DNA from: Allomyces arbusculus
Taxonomy: Eukaryota; Blastocladiomycota; Blastocladiomycetes; Blastocladiales; Blastocladiaceae
Length of the DNA stretch: 64,000 nt
Reading direction: 5' to 3'
Assembly: GCA_027604705.1 (NCBI GenBank)
Contig: JADHYV010000014.1
Span: 62,001-126,000 of the forward strand
The notes beneath the pieces are model-generated. The model saw nothing but the letters and a program-made list of their open reading frames with translations, did no database searches and was not told where the DNA came from. This document shows positions 22,311-33,795 of the stretch, piece after piece; position 1 is the stretch's first letter, and each line of letters begins with the position of its first letter. Made by a program: the position numbers and the translations under genes.

Positions 22311-25300
22311 TCACGGCCACTTGAGGTTCACCTTGAGCTTAGCCCGCTTATGTTCCGACTCTTGCGACCCGGCACGTCCCCCCATTGACGACAGCGACGA
22401 CGATGACCCGGACCCCGCCGCATGCGCAAACGGCGAAGCGTACCCGGGCGCGCGGTGCGTCGAGACGGGCGACCCCTCGCGGCTTGTATCCGGCTGCTTG
22501 CGCTTCTTGTCAGCGGCATGCGACGGCGGGGCTCTTGTCGAGGCCGCCGCCGCCATCCCGGGCGGCACGTACGGCCCGACATTCGTGCTGACGCCCATGC
22601 GCGTACACTCGGCGCGGAACACGCGCTGGCTGTTCTCACCCGCGACATAGACGGGCTCGCCCGGGCGATTGAACGTAAAGCAATTATCGTAGACGAGCTG
22701 CACGTCGCGCACAAACTGCGCCATCGACGCATATGCGCGGTTCTTGATCTTGGTTTTGATCGTGCCAAAATCCATCGGGTACTTGATGATATCAAAGTAC
22801 TGCGGAATCTGCAGCGCGACTGGATCGACCGGCACCAAAAACGGCCACGACGAAACATGGTTGTGCAGCTTGTCGAGAATCTTGCGCGCCTTCGTCGCGT
22901 CAAACGGCTGCTCAGCCGCAGTCGATGGCGGGGTCGTTGCGCGGTGCAGACCGCGGCTCGGGCCGGCGGCAGCGGCACTCGACATGGACGGCGGGCCTAC
23001 GGACGAACCACGGCTCGTTGACGCCGAGGACATAGGGTGCGCGAGTGTCGCCGGCTCCGTCTTGATCCCGGCCGATGTCTTGCGGCTGCGGTGCAGGCCG
23101 CCGCTGTACGCGAGCGGCGGGGCCTCGGTCGGCGCCGGCCGCGGCACGGGCCGCGGCTGGCCCTCCCGCCCACGGTTCCTGCGCTTCACGAGGAACCGCT
23201 TCCACTCGGTGCGGAACATGGCGCGGAGGACATTGGCGTGTCCCGAAATTTCGTGCTCACGGCCATTGAACCGGTAGCAGTTTTCGAAAATCAAGTCCAC
23301 GTCGTGCTCGAAATCCGTGAGCGTCGCGTACTCGCAGTTCTCGAGATTCTCGCGCAGCGTGCGCAAGTCCATGGGCTCGTCGATCGTGTCAAAGTAGGTC
23401 GGCACGCCGTCACGAATCGGGTCCACGGGCTCGAGGAATGGGCCGGCGCTGTTAGCACTCTGCAGGACCTGCACGATCCCGCGACACATTTCCACGTCCC
23501 ACGAGGTCATGGTCGCGTTCACGGGCGTCGTGATATTGGGCCGCACGGGCCGGCTGGACCCACCGCGCGAGTGCGATCTCGACGACAGCTTGATCGACGA
23601 CTTGCGGCTCTTCGAGTGCGGCTCGAGAGCCGGTAAGCCGCGGATACCAAATGTCTTGAGCCACTCGTCGCAAATGATGCGGTAAAACTTGAACGAGTCC
23701 TTGTAGACGGCCGTCTCGCGGTGATTGTAGGTGATGGCGTTTTGCAGCATGAGCCGCAAATCGTCGAGCACTTCCTCGGGTGACTCGTACTCTTCCAGCC
23801 GCGACCCAATCGTCTTCAGGTCCATCGGGTGCTTGATCACGTCAAAGTAGTCATGCAGACCCAGTGCCACTGGGTCGACGGGCAGCCGGAAATCAAACGC
23901 CTCGTTGTACCCGTACAACCGGTCGTAGAGCGCCGGCAACTTGTCGAGCTCTGGATGCAAGTCGACAAACTCCTCCTCTTCTTCCTCCAGAATCGGTGGC
24001 GGCGGCGGTGGGGGCGACGTGTACGACGGCGGTGGAGGTGCGGGTGCGTCCACTGGAGCGGGCGGTCGCGGGATCCGCGAGCGAGGCACATCTTGGTCAC
24101 GATGTGCTTTGCTCGGAGCCGGCGGTGGTGGTGGCGCGACCGGCTCGTGTCTCGGAACAGCACCTGGCCGGACGTTGTGAGACGCGGCCTTGGCCGACGG
24201 TCCTCTGGACACGACAACCCCGGACACGGGCGGCGGTGTTACATGCGTCGGCGAAGCAAGCGGAAGCGGCGGCGGCGGGGCCATGCCGAGCGCCTGGGCG
24301 CGCGCGGCCATTGAGCTTGCGGAAATGACATTGCGCGACGACGACGGCTTGTTCACGGCCGGGGCACGTGCAGGAGGCACCGGAGCCTCGACCGGCGCTC
24401 TCGCGGCAGATTTGGTCGACGCTCCGTTAACTTTGCCGGGGTGCGCAAACTGCTTGCCCATCGGCGCCGCCGGTTCTTTCGTTGAAGGCGCGGCAGGAGG
24501 GAGGCGAGATACCTTGATCCGGATCGGTGCCGATGGCGGAGCTGGTGGAGCCGGTGCTACGGCCGGTGGAGCCGGGATGCTGGACGGCGCGGCCGAGTGC
24601 GTCACGGCAGGCTGCAGCGACGACGCCTCCGACGGCTTGATCTTGATCCGGCCCGGTTTTGGTGGTGCTGGCGCGGGAATGTTCGACGGGGCAGTGGGCT
24701 TGTTCAAGCCCGTTATCCGAATCGTCGGCGGCGGCGACGTGAGCCCCGACGCGGCACCAGGGCGTGTCGAGGGCGCTCCGGGCGCCAGCAGCGGGGCGGC
24801 GGCGGGCTTCTTGATCTCGCTCGGACCAGGCAATGGATGCGCCGGTGCCGGCGCAGTCACCGTCGCGTTTGGCGGCGGTGGCGGCGGCATCGGCCGCGGC
24901 GGCGCCTTGATCTTGAGCTGGACTGGGAACTCGGTGCGCCATTCCCTCTGGAACTCAGCCTGCAATTCCTTGCCAGCATTGTAGTACGGGTCGTCCTTGG
25001 CGTTGAACTTGAAGCAGTTGTCGAACATGCGGTTCACATCGGCCTCGAAACTGCCGACCGTCGCGTACTCGCGGTCCTCGAGTTTCTTGCGAATCGTCGA
25101 CAAGTCCATCGGCTGCTTGATCACGTCGTAGTACTTGCGTACGCCCGTGACTGGTTTCAAGAACGGGTCGGCCGACTTCTTTTCGCGCAGCTTGCGCGCA
25201 ATCTTGCGGCACTTTTTCCACTCGTCCTCGGTCATTTCCATGGGCGGCGTCGGGCCCGTCGGGACCAGCGTGAGCGCGTCGGGCGCGACTTCGGTCTCAA

Positions 25301-28300
25301 AGTACTGCTTGAGGATCTTGGCCTGCTTGACGACGTCCGACGACTCTTGGTTGAACGCAAAACAGTTGCGGAAAATCTTGTCAATGTCGTTGAACATGTC
25401 GCGCAATGACCGGTACTGGCCGTTCTTAAACCGTTTCTCGACACACGACAGGTCCATTGGGTCCTTGATCAGGTCATAGTATCCGACGACCGTCGGCGAC
25501 ACGGGCAGCTCAAACGGTGGCGCCATTTCGTGGTCCTTGAGCCGCTCGATCACGGCGAGACCCGCATTGTAGAGAATCGGCGGCACGGGCCCCACACGCT
25601 GCGTCGGCGGCAAGCCCACGTACGGCGGCTGCCACCCGCGCCCGGACCCGGCGCTGGCGGCACTTGCTGGACCCATGATCGCGCCGGCCGCGACCCCACC
25701 GGCTCCCGTCCGTGCCGCGTGCGCCGCGGGCGTCTGCTGCAACGACCACTTGACGCGCACGCGGGCCACGTGCGGCGTGAGCACGAGCGCGATCCAGGAC
25801 ATGATCGCCTGGTGAATCTCCCTTGGGACCGTCGGATTCCCAAGCATTTTCTGCAACGTCGGCAATGAGCGATCTGTAAACCCATGAAACGCTTCGAGCA
25901 TCTGCGCCCGTCGCTCACGCAAATTCGCGCGGTCGTGCCCCGCACCGACCATGCGTGCGGCATTCACAAAGTACTGCGCAAGACTGACGCGGATCTGCGG
26001 TGACGCATCGACCATCATCGTGTGCAGCAGGTACTCGCCGACGGCGCCGACCAAGTAGGCCTGTAGCAGGAACAGGCACTGGAACGCCGTCTGCCTTACT
26101 TGTCGCGGGTAACTCGCGTCGGTGTACTCGAGAAACAGACTGTACCGCGCTGGAACGAGGGCGCCGAGCATCCACTGGCACAGGGTGCTCAGGCACGCGC
26201 TTGTGGTAGCCGCCATGCCAACGAGATCGCCGTCCGTAAACTCGCCGTCGTTGTCGCCGTCGAGGGACATCAGGTCCATGACGCGCACGCGCTCCACTTG
26301 CTGCAGAGCCTGTTCCATGAGTTCCGCCGACGGGCCGAATACGAGGCCGTACTTGCCGACGGGCGCGAACGGATCGATGGGGGCCGCAGCTGCGGCCGCG
26401 GGAGTGCCGGCTGACGTGTCCATGGGCTCGGCGCTGTCCTCGTCCTCGTTCTCCGACTCGGACAGGAACCCGAATCCCATGTCGAGGTCCTCGGCGATCT
26501 CGGCCAATGACGCGGTCGGTAACGCACTGGACTTCTTGCTCCGTCCGGTAGTTTTGGCCGTTGGTCCCACGACTCCCACCGCCACCGCACCACCACTTGC
26601 ATCCTGCGCGGGCGCCGCCGCATTCGCACCCACCGCCTGCTGCTGCTGCTGCTGCTGCTGCTGGGCTGGCGGATGGTGGTGGTGGTGGTGGTGATGGTGG
26701 TGATGTCCCGACGGCAGCACGAGCATTGCCTGGCACAAGAACCGCAACAACATCGTGACAATCTCGGCCTCGTGCACGTACCCGACCGACCGGTCATGGT
26801 ACCGCAGCAAATGAATGAACAGCCGCTTCGCCTGGTGCGGGCAATGCCCCGCGTCGTTGCGCACGAGCGCTATCGCCTGCAGCGTCGCGCGGTAGACAAA
26901 AAACTCCTGCATCCGTGTCCACGCGTGCGGCAGCGGGGCCACGTCCAAGATCGCCGCAGCCTCCACTCCTGAAGCGGAAGGGACCGCCGTGTACTGCGCG
27001 AGGAGACCGTGCAGCATTTCGAGTCCGACCCAGTCGGTCGACGGCACCGCGCAAGCCGCTAGCGCGAGCGCCGCGTCGGCACGCAGGCGGTAGAAGATGT
27101 GTGTGTCCATGGCGAGCGTATGCAGGAGCTGCGCGCACTGCAGTGACGGGTAGTGCCGTAAATGCGAGACGATATCGAATTGGGCCAGGACCGACGGCTG
27201 GTGCGTGAGCAAGCGCAACCACTTGAAGTCCGGCTGCTTGAGCGTCACGGGGCATGGCCACTCGACGTCCTGGTCGACCCACACCCACTGAATCCACCGG
27301 TGCTGCTCGGACCCGTTGTCGTCCTTGACCGCTGCGAGCCATTCCTCTTCGTCGGGGACGGTCGGGCCCGTTGTGCGTGGTGCGCCGGTCGCGGCGGGTG
27401 GTGGGGCCGTGGCGGCCTGCGATGTGGGTTGCGACGACGAGGATGCGGCGAGCTGCGACCCCGAGGGCGCCGACGCATCGTTGGTCTTGCCCATCATCTT
27501 CTTGTACTTGTACCGCGAGTTGAAGCGCACTTCGAAATGCTGCGTCGCGCGCGCCACGTCGAGTGCGTGCGTGTACTACAGAGCCACCACCACATCAAGT
27601 CAAATCGAGTTCCGTTCCAGCGATAAGAAACAAATCGAATCCCACGTACCACACACCCGTCAATCTCAAACACCGTCACGGAAATACTCCCCGTAAACAG
27701 CGTCGGCCGCATCCCCGCTTCCGTGCGCCAGACACTCGTATTCTCCTGCGCCATTTCAAACTCGATCACTTGCCGGCCGTTATTCTGCGAATAGCTGAAC
27801 TCGATGCGCGGCACGCCCGCCGACTCGATCCACTGCGTCCAAAATGGCCGGAGCCCATCGACCGCCGACTCTTTCCGGATCCACCGTTGCAATCCATTCC
27901 CCGATAACGACCGTGTCCCCGCGGCCAGCATTTTCTGAATACACGCGGTCATGCCCGACGAAGCCGCCACTTTCGTCATTTTCTTATCGAGTGCATAGAC
28001 GACGAGCGCGGCCTTCAGGCACAGAAAGTCGACCGAGACGTGCGGCAAGTAGTAGAGCGGGGGCATGTGCACATCGAGCACGGCAAGTCGCTGAATGTCC
28101 TTTTTAAGCCGATACTGGTACTCGGATTTCCCGAAATGCGACCGGAAGAACCGCGACGCCATGTAGGCCGAAAGACCTAGCAGGACCCAGTAGTCGCCCC
28201 AGTTCTTGGGCTGGATCCAGCAGCCGAACCACTGGTACGCGAGCGCATGCATCACGGCGCGACGGTGCTCGAGCGTCGCGTCCGGCCGTGTCGGCTCGGC

Positions 28301-29821
28301 GAGCGCTGTCACATCAAACAAGGTCATCCCGGCGCCGTGGTGCGTGAACGTGCCGGGCGCGACCACGTCGTGCGTATACACGAGCCGGTGCACGCCGAAG
28401 TCACCGTAGGGGTACATGGCAAACTCGTCCGAGTAGAAATCGAGCGCGGCGCCGACAATATACGTCGAGTGGTGCACGACATCGCGCGGGACAAACGGCG
28501 GGCTGTAGACGTGCACAGCGCGCGGCGGGTACCGCGGGGCGTCGTCGGGAACAGGAATGTCGAGCGGGATCACATGCAAGCGGAAAATGCCCGCGGCCAC
28601 GGCGATGAGCGGGGCGCCGACGGGCTCGCCAATGTGGAAGTGCCAGTGGAGGCCGCCGTGCGCCATGAGCTGGCCCGTGCACGCGATCGTCGGGTGGCCG
28701 TCGTCGCCGACAGGTTCGGCGAGGGCCGCGGCGAGAGTCGAGGACGGGGACGGTGCGTCGGCAGCGTCGCCCATGGCCGTGTTGCCATCCGCGTCGAGCT
28801 CGTCGGTGGTCGTCGGGGTCAGGACCAGCTCGAAATGCACATCCCACGTGGCCTTTTCGTGCACGCGGTCGACGCAGGGCATCCAGTGCCGCGCCGTGCC
28901 GTAGATCGAGTAAAGGTTGCTCTCTGCCGATGCGGGCTGCGGCATGCACGCGGCGTGGAAAGTCGGCAGGAATGCCAGGTCGGCCATGGCCGTATCGTCG
29001 TCTGCTGCAGCGGCGGCGAGGTGCGGGCCCGACGGTTCGGCAAAGACAACAGTTGGCGACGACGAATGGTTCAGCACGTACTCGATGCGCACGACGAGCC
29101 GTGGGATTTCGGGGGCCGGTGGTGGGACTGGCGGGGCCGGCGTCGATGCCTTGGCATCGCCGTTTGGTGGCACGTCCGGCGCAGTGGAAGTTGCCGGTGG
29201 TGGGGGCGGTGACGGGCCAGAGGTCGCGGCCGCGACCGTTTCGATGCCTGGTTCGACCTTGATGGTCACAGCGGGTGGGTCGGACGGTTTCGCGGGCGCT
29301 GCGGCCGGTCCCGCCGGCGGCGGCGGTGGTGGTGCGGGCTTTTCGTGCGGGTCGTACCACGGGTTCTCAATGGTCAACTCGCCGTCCTCAAATTCGAGGA
29401 ACGCGTCGGTGATACGGCGCTGCAGCGTGGCGCCTCCGGCCTTGAGGGCATCAGTCGCCTGGTCGTCGGTGATCCCGTCGAGGTAGGTCCAGTTGCGCAC
29501 ATTGAAGACGGCGGGGCGCTGGTCAACGGTGACGCGCAGAATATCTACCCGTGGCGAGGTAGAGGTGAGTCTGACGCCGTCGTGAAGCAAGAGCGAATAA
29601 CAGGCCGTACCGAGCCCGCGCGCATTGAGCTTGATCTGCTGCAGGTTGCGCTGTGCCGGCTGAATCGTGAGCTCGGTCGACCCGCGTAGCCGGCATGCGG
29701 CTAGGTCGATCACGACATCGACGCGTTGGTGAACTGTGCAGGCGGCGAATCCGCGTCCGCGTCAGCCAATGGCGTTTGCGAGCAAAAGAGCGTCGTCACG
29801 TTGGCCGAAAAAAGGATACAT
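22311..29821 (-). CDS. TAF2: TAF2 (TFIID subunit) fused to five bromodomains
   Basis: The N-terminal half is TAF2, the M1-aminopeptidase-like, promoter-contacting subunit of TFIID; the C-terminal half carries bromodomains that read acetyl-lysine. Exons: 29800-29821 (predicted), 27650-29733, 22311-27575; about 2456 aa. The small first exon (MYPFFGQ) is my inference; the frame then reads LHQRVDVVIDL, as at TAF2 N-termini. Near residue 500, HALAYQWFGCWIQPKNWGDY replaces the zinc site of true peptidases, as in other TAF2s. An intron joins EIDGCV to YTHALDVARA at residue 702. A His-rich run and a Gln run lie around 26640-26710. Bromodomains, by DNA: 25575-25270, 25230-24935, 23970-23660, 23508-23190, 22905-22595. 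All five keep the YYD/YFD..I..PMD loop and the acetyl-lysine-binding Asn (NCFAFN, NCFKFN, NAITYN, NCYRFN, NCFTFN). Only the fifth keeps the full WPF shelf. Between domains 2 and 3 lies about 320 residues of Pro/Ala-rich linker. Confidence 0.9.
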
Positions 29822-30649
29822 ATAAAGAGAATCCTCGCGCTTGCTGATCGCGTTGCATGGTGGGCAGTGTCGTGTGTGGCCGGGGAGCGACGCGAGGGAG
29901 GTTGTGGTCGGCCGTACAGACGGCAGCCGTTGGTTTGTTGCGCCGTGACTCGTCGGATCACTCGGATTCGAGGCGACAATGTTCACTGGTAGTGGCTACG
30001 GCCCAGCGGCCTGCGTCTTGGCCCGCCAATTGCGCGTCGGCGTGCGACCCGTCTGGTCGTTGCCACTTGCAGGTCCGTTTCCTCGGCGGGAAGACCTAAA
30101 TCCGGCCAGAAACGGCACTTCCACTTGCACTGACGTTTTTTGCGGCAAGTAGCACCGTCGTGGTGAAGTTACTGCGGGGTCCAGGTCGGGTTCCAGCAGA
30201 TGGTGGATGGTTCGTACACGACTTGGACGCCAGCGGCACCGTCAGCTTGCTGAGTGACTTGAACAGAGAGGTGGCGCGATCCACGTGCTGCCACTCCGGA
30301 ATGGCGTGGCAATGACTTGGTAATTAATTGTCATTTCCACCGCGACTAGGTCCAGCGCACCGCAGATGATCGAATCCCGAAACGGCGCGATGGCGCCCTC
30401 GAATCTCTTCACCAGTCCCCGCAATTCACTTATTCGGCAGACATAGTCACTGAGCGCTCCTTTCGAGCCGTTTGGAAGCGAGGCCCTGCCATTCCAGTTC
30501 GAATCTGATTTCACCGCCTGCTCCAAGATCAGATCGACTTGACACTTGCACGATCTCGCGCGATTCGGACCCCGCTTTCAGGTCCTCGTTACATGTGGGC
30601 TGAGGCCTTGACGAGACACACGCAACGATCACCCGCCGCGAGATCCATC
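29822..30649. other. Divergent intergenic region
   Basis: Lies between the TAF2 start and an unknown gene on the plus strand. No conserved coding signal; expected to hold both promoters. Confidence 0.4.
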
Positions 30650-31762
30650 ATGATGCTGCGTACCGGCCGCCGCGCTGATTCCGCGAGCTCTGCCGGCGGC
30701 GGCGCGGCTTCCTCGCCCACCGGCCCGGCCCCCGACTACGAGGCCGTGTCGTTCAACCGTGCACGCCTACCTGGAGCTAAATGGGCCAAAATGCCGCTAG
30801 TCATCAAGGCCAAGTACCTCGTGAGCGAGCCGCCGAGCGCAAGAACTGCCGTACGTCTCCATCCGACTCGATTCCGCCACACCTGGCAGCCCCTGACGCT
30901 CGCTCGTTCCGGCAGGAATGGCTGCACGCGACCAACCACCGTCTTCGCGTGCGTACCGCCGACGCGGCCCGGCGACGCGCCGATGCCGAATCTGCAGCCG
31001 CCTCCCGCACGAACCGCTCGCGCGGCCTGCGCACTTGCGCTCCACCCGCAATTCAAGTCCTCGACGACCTCCAGCTGCCCGTCCCCACCATCACACGGAC
31101 CAACGCGCCCTTCAGCGCCACGGCGTCGCGGCGCACGAGCGCTGCCCCATCCGCTTCCGCGTCGGTAACGTCCTCGGGCAGACCGCGTCCGCCGACGCTC
31201 ACGATCGTGATCCCCTCAGCCGACGACGAGGATAACGAGTCGCGTCGCACATCGGTTGCGCCTCTGCCGGACCTGGCGCCAGCGGGCCCATCGCCGGCGA
31301 CGCGGCGCGCGAGTTCGGCGGTGACGGCGGTACGCGCGGCAATTCGAATGTCACGGAGTGTCGGCGCGCACGACAGTGAGGGGAAGAGCGGCGCGCGGCG
31401 GTTAGCGGCGTCAGCGCCCGTCCGTCGTGCGCCGGGGCTCGAGCGGGATCCGAGCAACGTGTCGGTGCGGAAGATGAATGAGACCAAGACAATGTTGCGG
31501 CAGTGGAAGGTATATTCGGGATGGCGATGCGCGTCTCGTCCACCCGAAAGGATGCGATTGACAGTGCTGGATATGCTAGGCGGACATGGTGCAAAAGCTC
31601 GTGGAGCGGCAGCCATCGGCGATCACGGCGATTGTGCTCAAGGACTTAGTAGCGCGGCCGCTGAGCACGTACGTGAGCGCAGCGGAGCGGCGCGTGGCCG
31701 TGTCGCCGCGCGAAGTGCAGCGCGTGCACGGGCTCATGGCTATCGAAGGGGGCGACGACTAG
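30650..31762 (+). CDS. Unrecognised spliced gene (325 aa)
   Basis: Exons 30650-30850, 30916-31509 and 31580-31762 with introns of 65 and 70 bp; all junctions keep frame. The first donor is GTACGT. The start is taken at the first of two adjacent ATGs. The N-terminus has a small conserved-looking block (APDYEAVSFNRARLPGAKWA) followed by an Arg/Ala-rich helix. The middle is Ser/Thr/Pro-rich and probably disordered, and the C-terminus is helical (MVQKLVERQPSAITAIV, then SPREVQRVHGLMAIEG). I do not recognise a family. The splice-consistent frame makes a real gene likely even though its role is unknown. Confidence 0.6.
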
Positions 31763-32059
31763 AATATTTCACTGGATATCACTTTCTGAGCTTTCTGGGG
31801 AGCGACGCGGTCACGTTTGGTTGGGGACGGTAAACGGTTCATCTCAGCCGAGCAAAGCTTACACGTGACAAAATGGATCCAACGGTGCCGAGTCGTTTTT
31901 CTTACTCGTCCAAGCTGCACACGATCGCTTCAGCTTCTGTCCCTCCCCACAAATACAAAAGGCACCGCCGCCCTTCGGCCACCCAACGGCCAGCGCCAGG
32001 ATTGCTACTGCAAGCACTTGTCCCCGTCCCTGTCTGCAAGCAACCAACCACCAACCACC

Positions 32060-33482
32060 ATGGCCCCCGCCTCGTCCCCGTCTGCCAAAGGCAAGCGCCC
32101 GCACGGCCCGGCCTCGCCCGCCAAGGCCGCCAAGCGCGCGCGCGTCGACTCGACTGGACGTTCTACCTCAACCACGACCCCTCCGCCGCGGTCCGGCCGC
32201 ACGTCGTGGTCGCTGCGCATGTCGGAGGCGGCGCAGCGCACGACCAACCCGATCCGCGCAATCGTCGACAACATGAAGGTCGCGCCGAACCCGGCCAAGC
32301 CCGTTATTTCCCTGGCACTCGGCGACCCAACCGTCTTTGGCAACTTCAACCTGCACGCGTCGTGCGTCGACGCCGTCAAGAAACAGCTCGACTCGTACAA
32401 GGCCAACGGGTACCCGCCGGCGACGGGCATGGAGGTGGCGCGCGACGCGGTCGCCCGCAAGTACTCGACGCCCGAGGCGCCGTTGGCGTCCAAGGACGTG
32501 ATTCTCGCGTCCGGGTGCTCGGGCGCTTTGGAATTGGTGATTGGCGCGCTCGCGAATGCCGGGCAGACCATGTTGATTCCGCGGCCTGGGTTCTCGGTCT
32601 ACGCGACGATTGCCGACTCGAAGGGGATCAAGTACAAGTACTATGACCTCGACGTACGTTCTTTGCTTCCCTCTTTGTGCGTTCGTGCCAGAATTGACCC
32701 CTGACGTTGTGCACTTCTAGCCGTCCAAGAACTGGGAAGTCGACCTCGATCACCTCGAGGCGCAAATCGATGACACCACGGCCTTTATTCTCGTCAACAA
32801 CCCGTCGAACCCATGCGGGTCTGTCTACTCGGCCGAGCACCTGCGCGCGATCCTCGACGTGGCCGAGCGGCACTACCTGCCCGTCGTCGCTGACGAAATC
32901 TACGCCGACATGGTCTTTTCCGGCCAGACGTTCACGGCCATGGCGCAGCTCACCTCGACGGTCCCCGTCCTTGCCGTTGGCGGTCTCGCCAAGAAGTGGC
33001 TCGTGCCCGGCTGGCGCATGGGCTGGATTTTGATCCACGACCGTGCCGATGCATTCAAGGACGTGCGCGTCGGCCTGCAGAAGCTGTCGCAGGTGATTAT
33101 CGGGTCGAATTCGCTGATCCAGGCGGCGTTGCCCGAGATCTTGCACAACACGCCGCAGTCGTTCTACGACGAGACGAACGCGCAGCTCGAGCGTCACGCG
33201 AAAGTGGCCATGGAGTTGCTCGGCAAGGTCAAGGGGCTCAAGGTGGTCGTGCCGCAGGGCGCCATGTACTGCATGTTGGGCATCGAGACGGACCTGTTCA
33301 ACGATGTGAAGAGCGACGTCGAGTTCACGGAAAAGCTCATGGCCGAACAGTCGGTCATGTGCTTGCCGGGTCAGTGCTTCAAGTACCCGAACTACATTCG
33401 CATCGTCCTGTGCCCCGCAGAGGACAAGCTGCGCGAGGCGTGCCAGCGGATTGCCGAGTTTTGCGACCACCACCGCAAGTAA
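32060..33482 (+). CDS. TAT: Tyrosine aminotransferase (EC 2.6.1.5)
   Basis: PLP-dependent class I aminotransferase converting tyrosine and 2-oxoglutarate to 4-hydroxyphenylpyruvate and glutamate, the first step of tyrosine breakdown. Exons 32060-32653 and 32721-33482 (intron 67 bp, GTACGT donor); 451 aa. TAT-specific blocks are very clear: NPIRAIVDNMKV, SLALGDPTVFGN, VNNPSNPCGS, DEIYADMVFS, and GGLAKKWLVPGWRMGW with the Schiff-base Lys at about residue 289. EFTEKLMAEQSVMCLP and the C-terminal Arg region (YIRIVL) complete the fold. The first 50 residues are Ser/Lys/Pro-rich and not conserved. Length matches animal TAT (about 454), and similarity is to the animal-type enzyme rather than to the yeast Aro8/Aro9 group. 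Confidence 0.95.
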
Positions 33483-33795
33483 GTGTGAGGGATCACGACG
33501 GGGCGAGCGTCGTCGGTCGGCCGACAGCAACGCTGTTCTCGTACGTGCGCGCGACCCCGCCGGGCGGGCCGCGCCGACTTCATCATGAGCCCTAGTGGAC
33601 GGACGACGTGGGGAGCTTGGTTCTTATCATCATCATCAATACGTTGCGCAAGGAATGAATCGGACCAAACCAGGTGTGTTTTTGCTACTTTTCTGCCATC
33701 TTTGGCCAGGCTGCAAGTCGCGACCAACCATCACAAAAACGCACATCAACATTCAGCACCGCCCAGTACAAACACCCAACCAACGGCTTCCCACC
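33483..33795. other. Convergent 3' spacer
   Basis: Lies between the stops of the aminotransferase (plus) and the exonuclease (minus). It contains both 3' UTRs; nothing else is seen. Confidence 0.45.

Noticed and set aside
28247-29212. 321-codon plus-strand frame
   Set aside because: Antisense of the conserved TAF2 exon.
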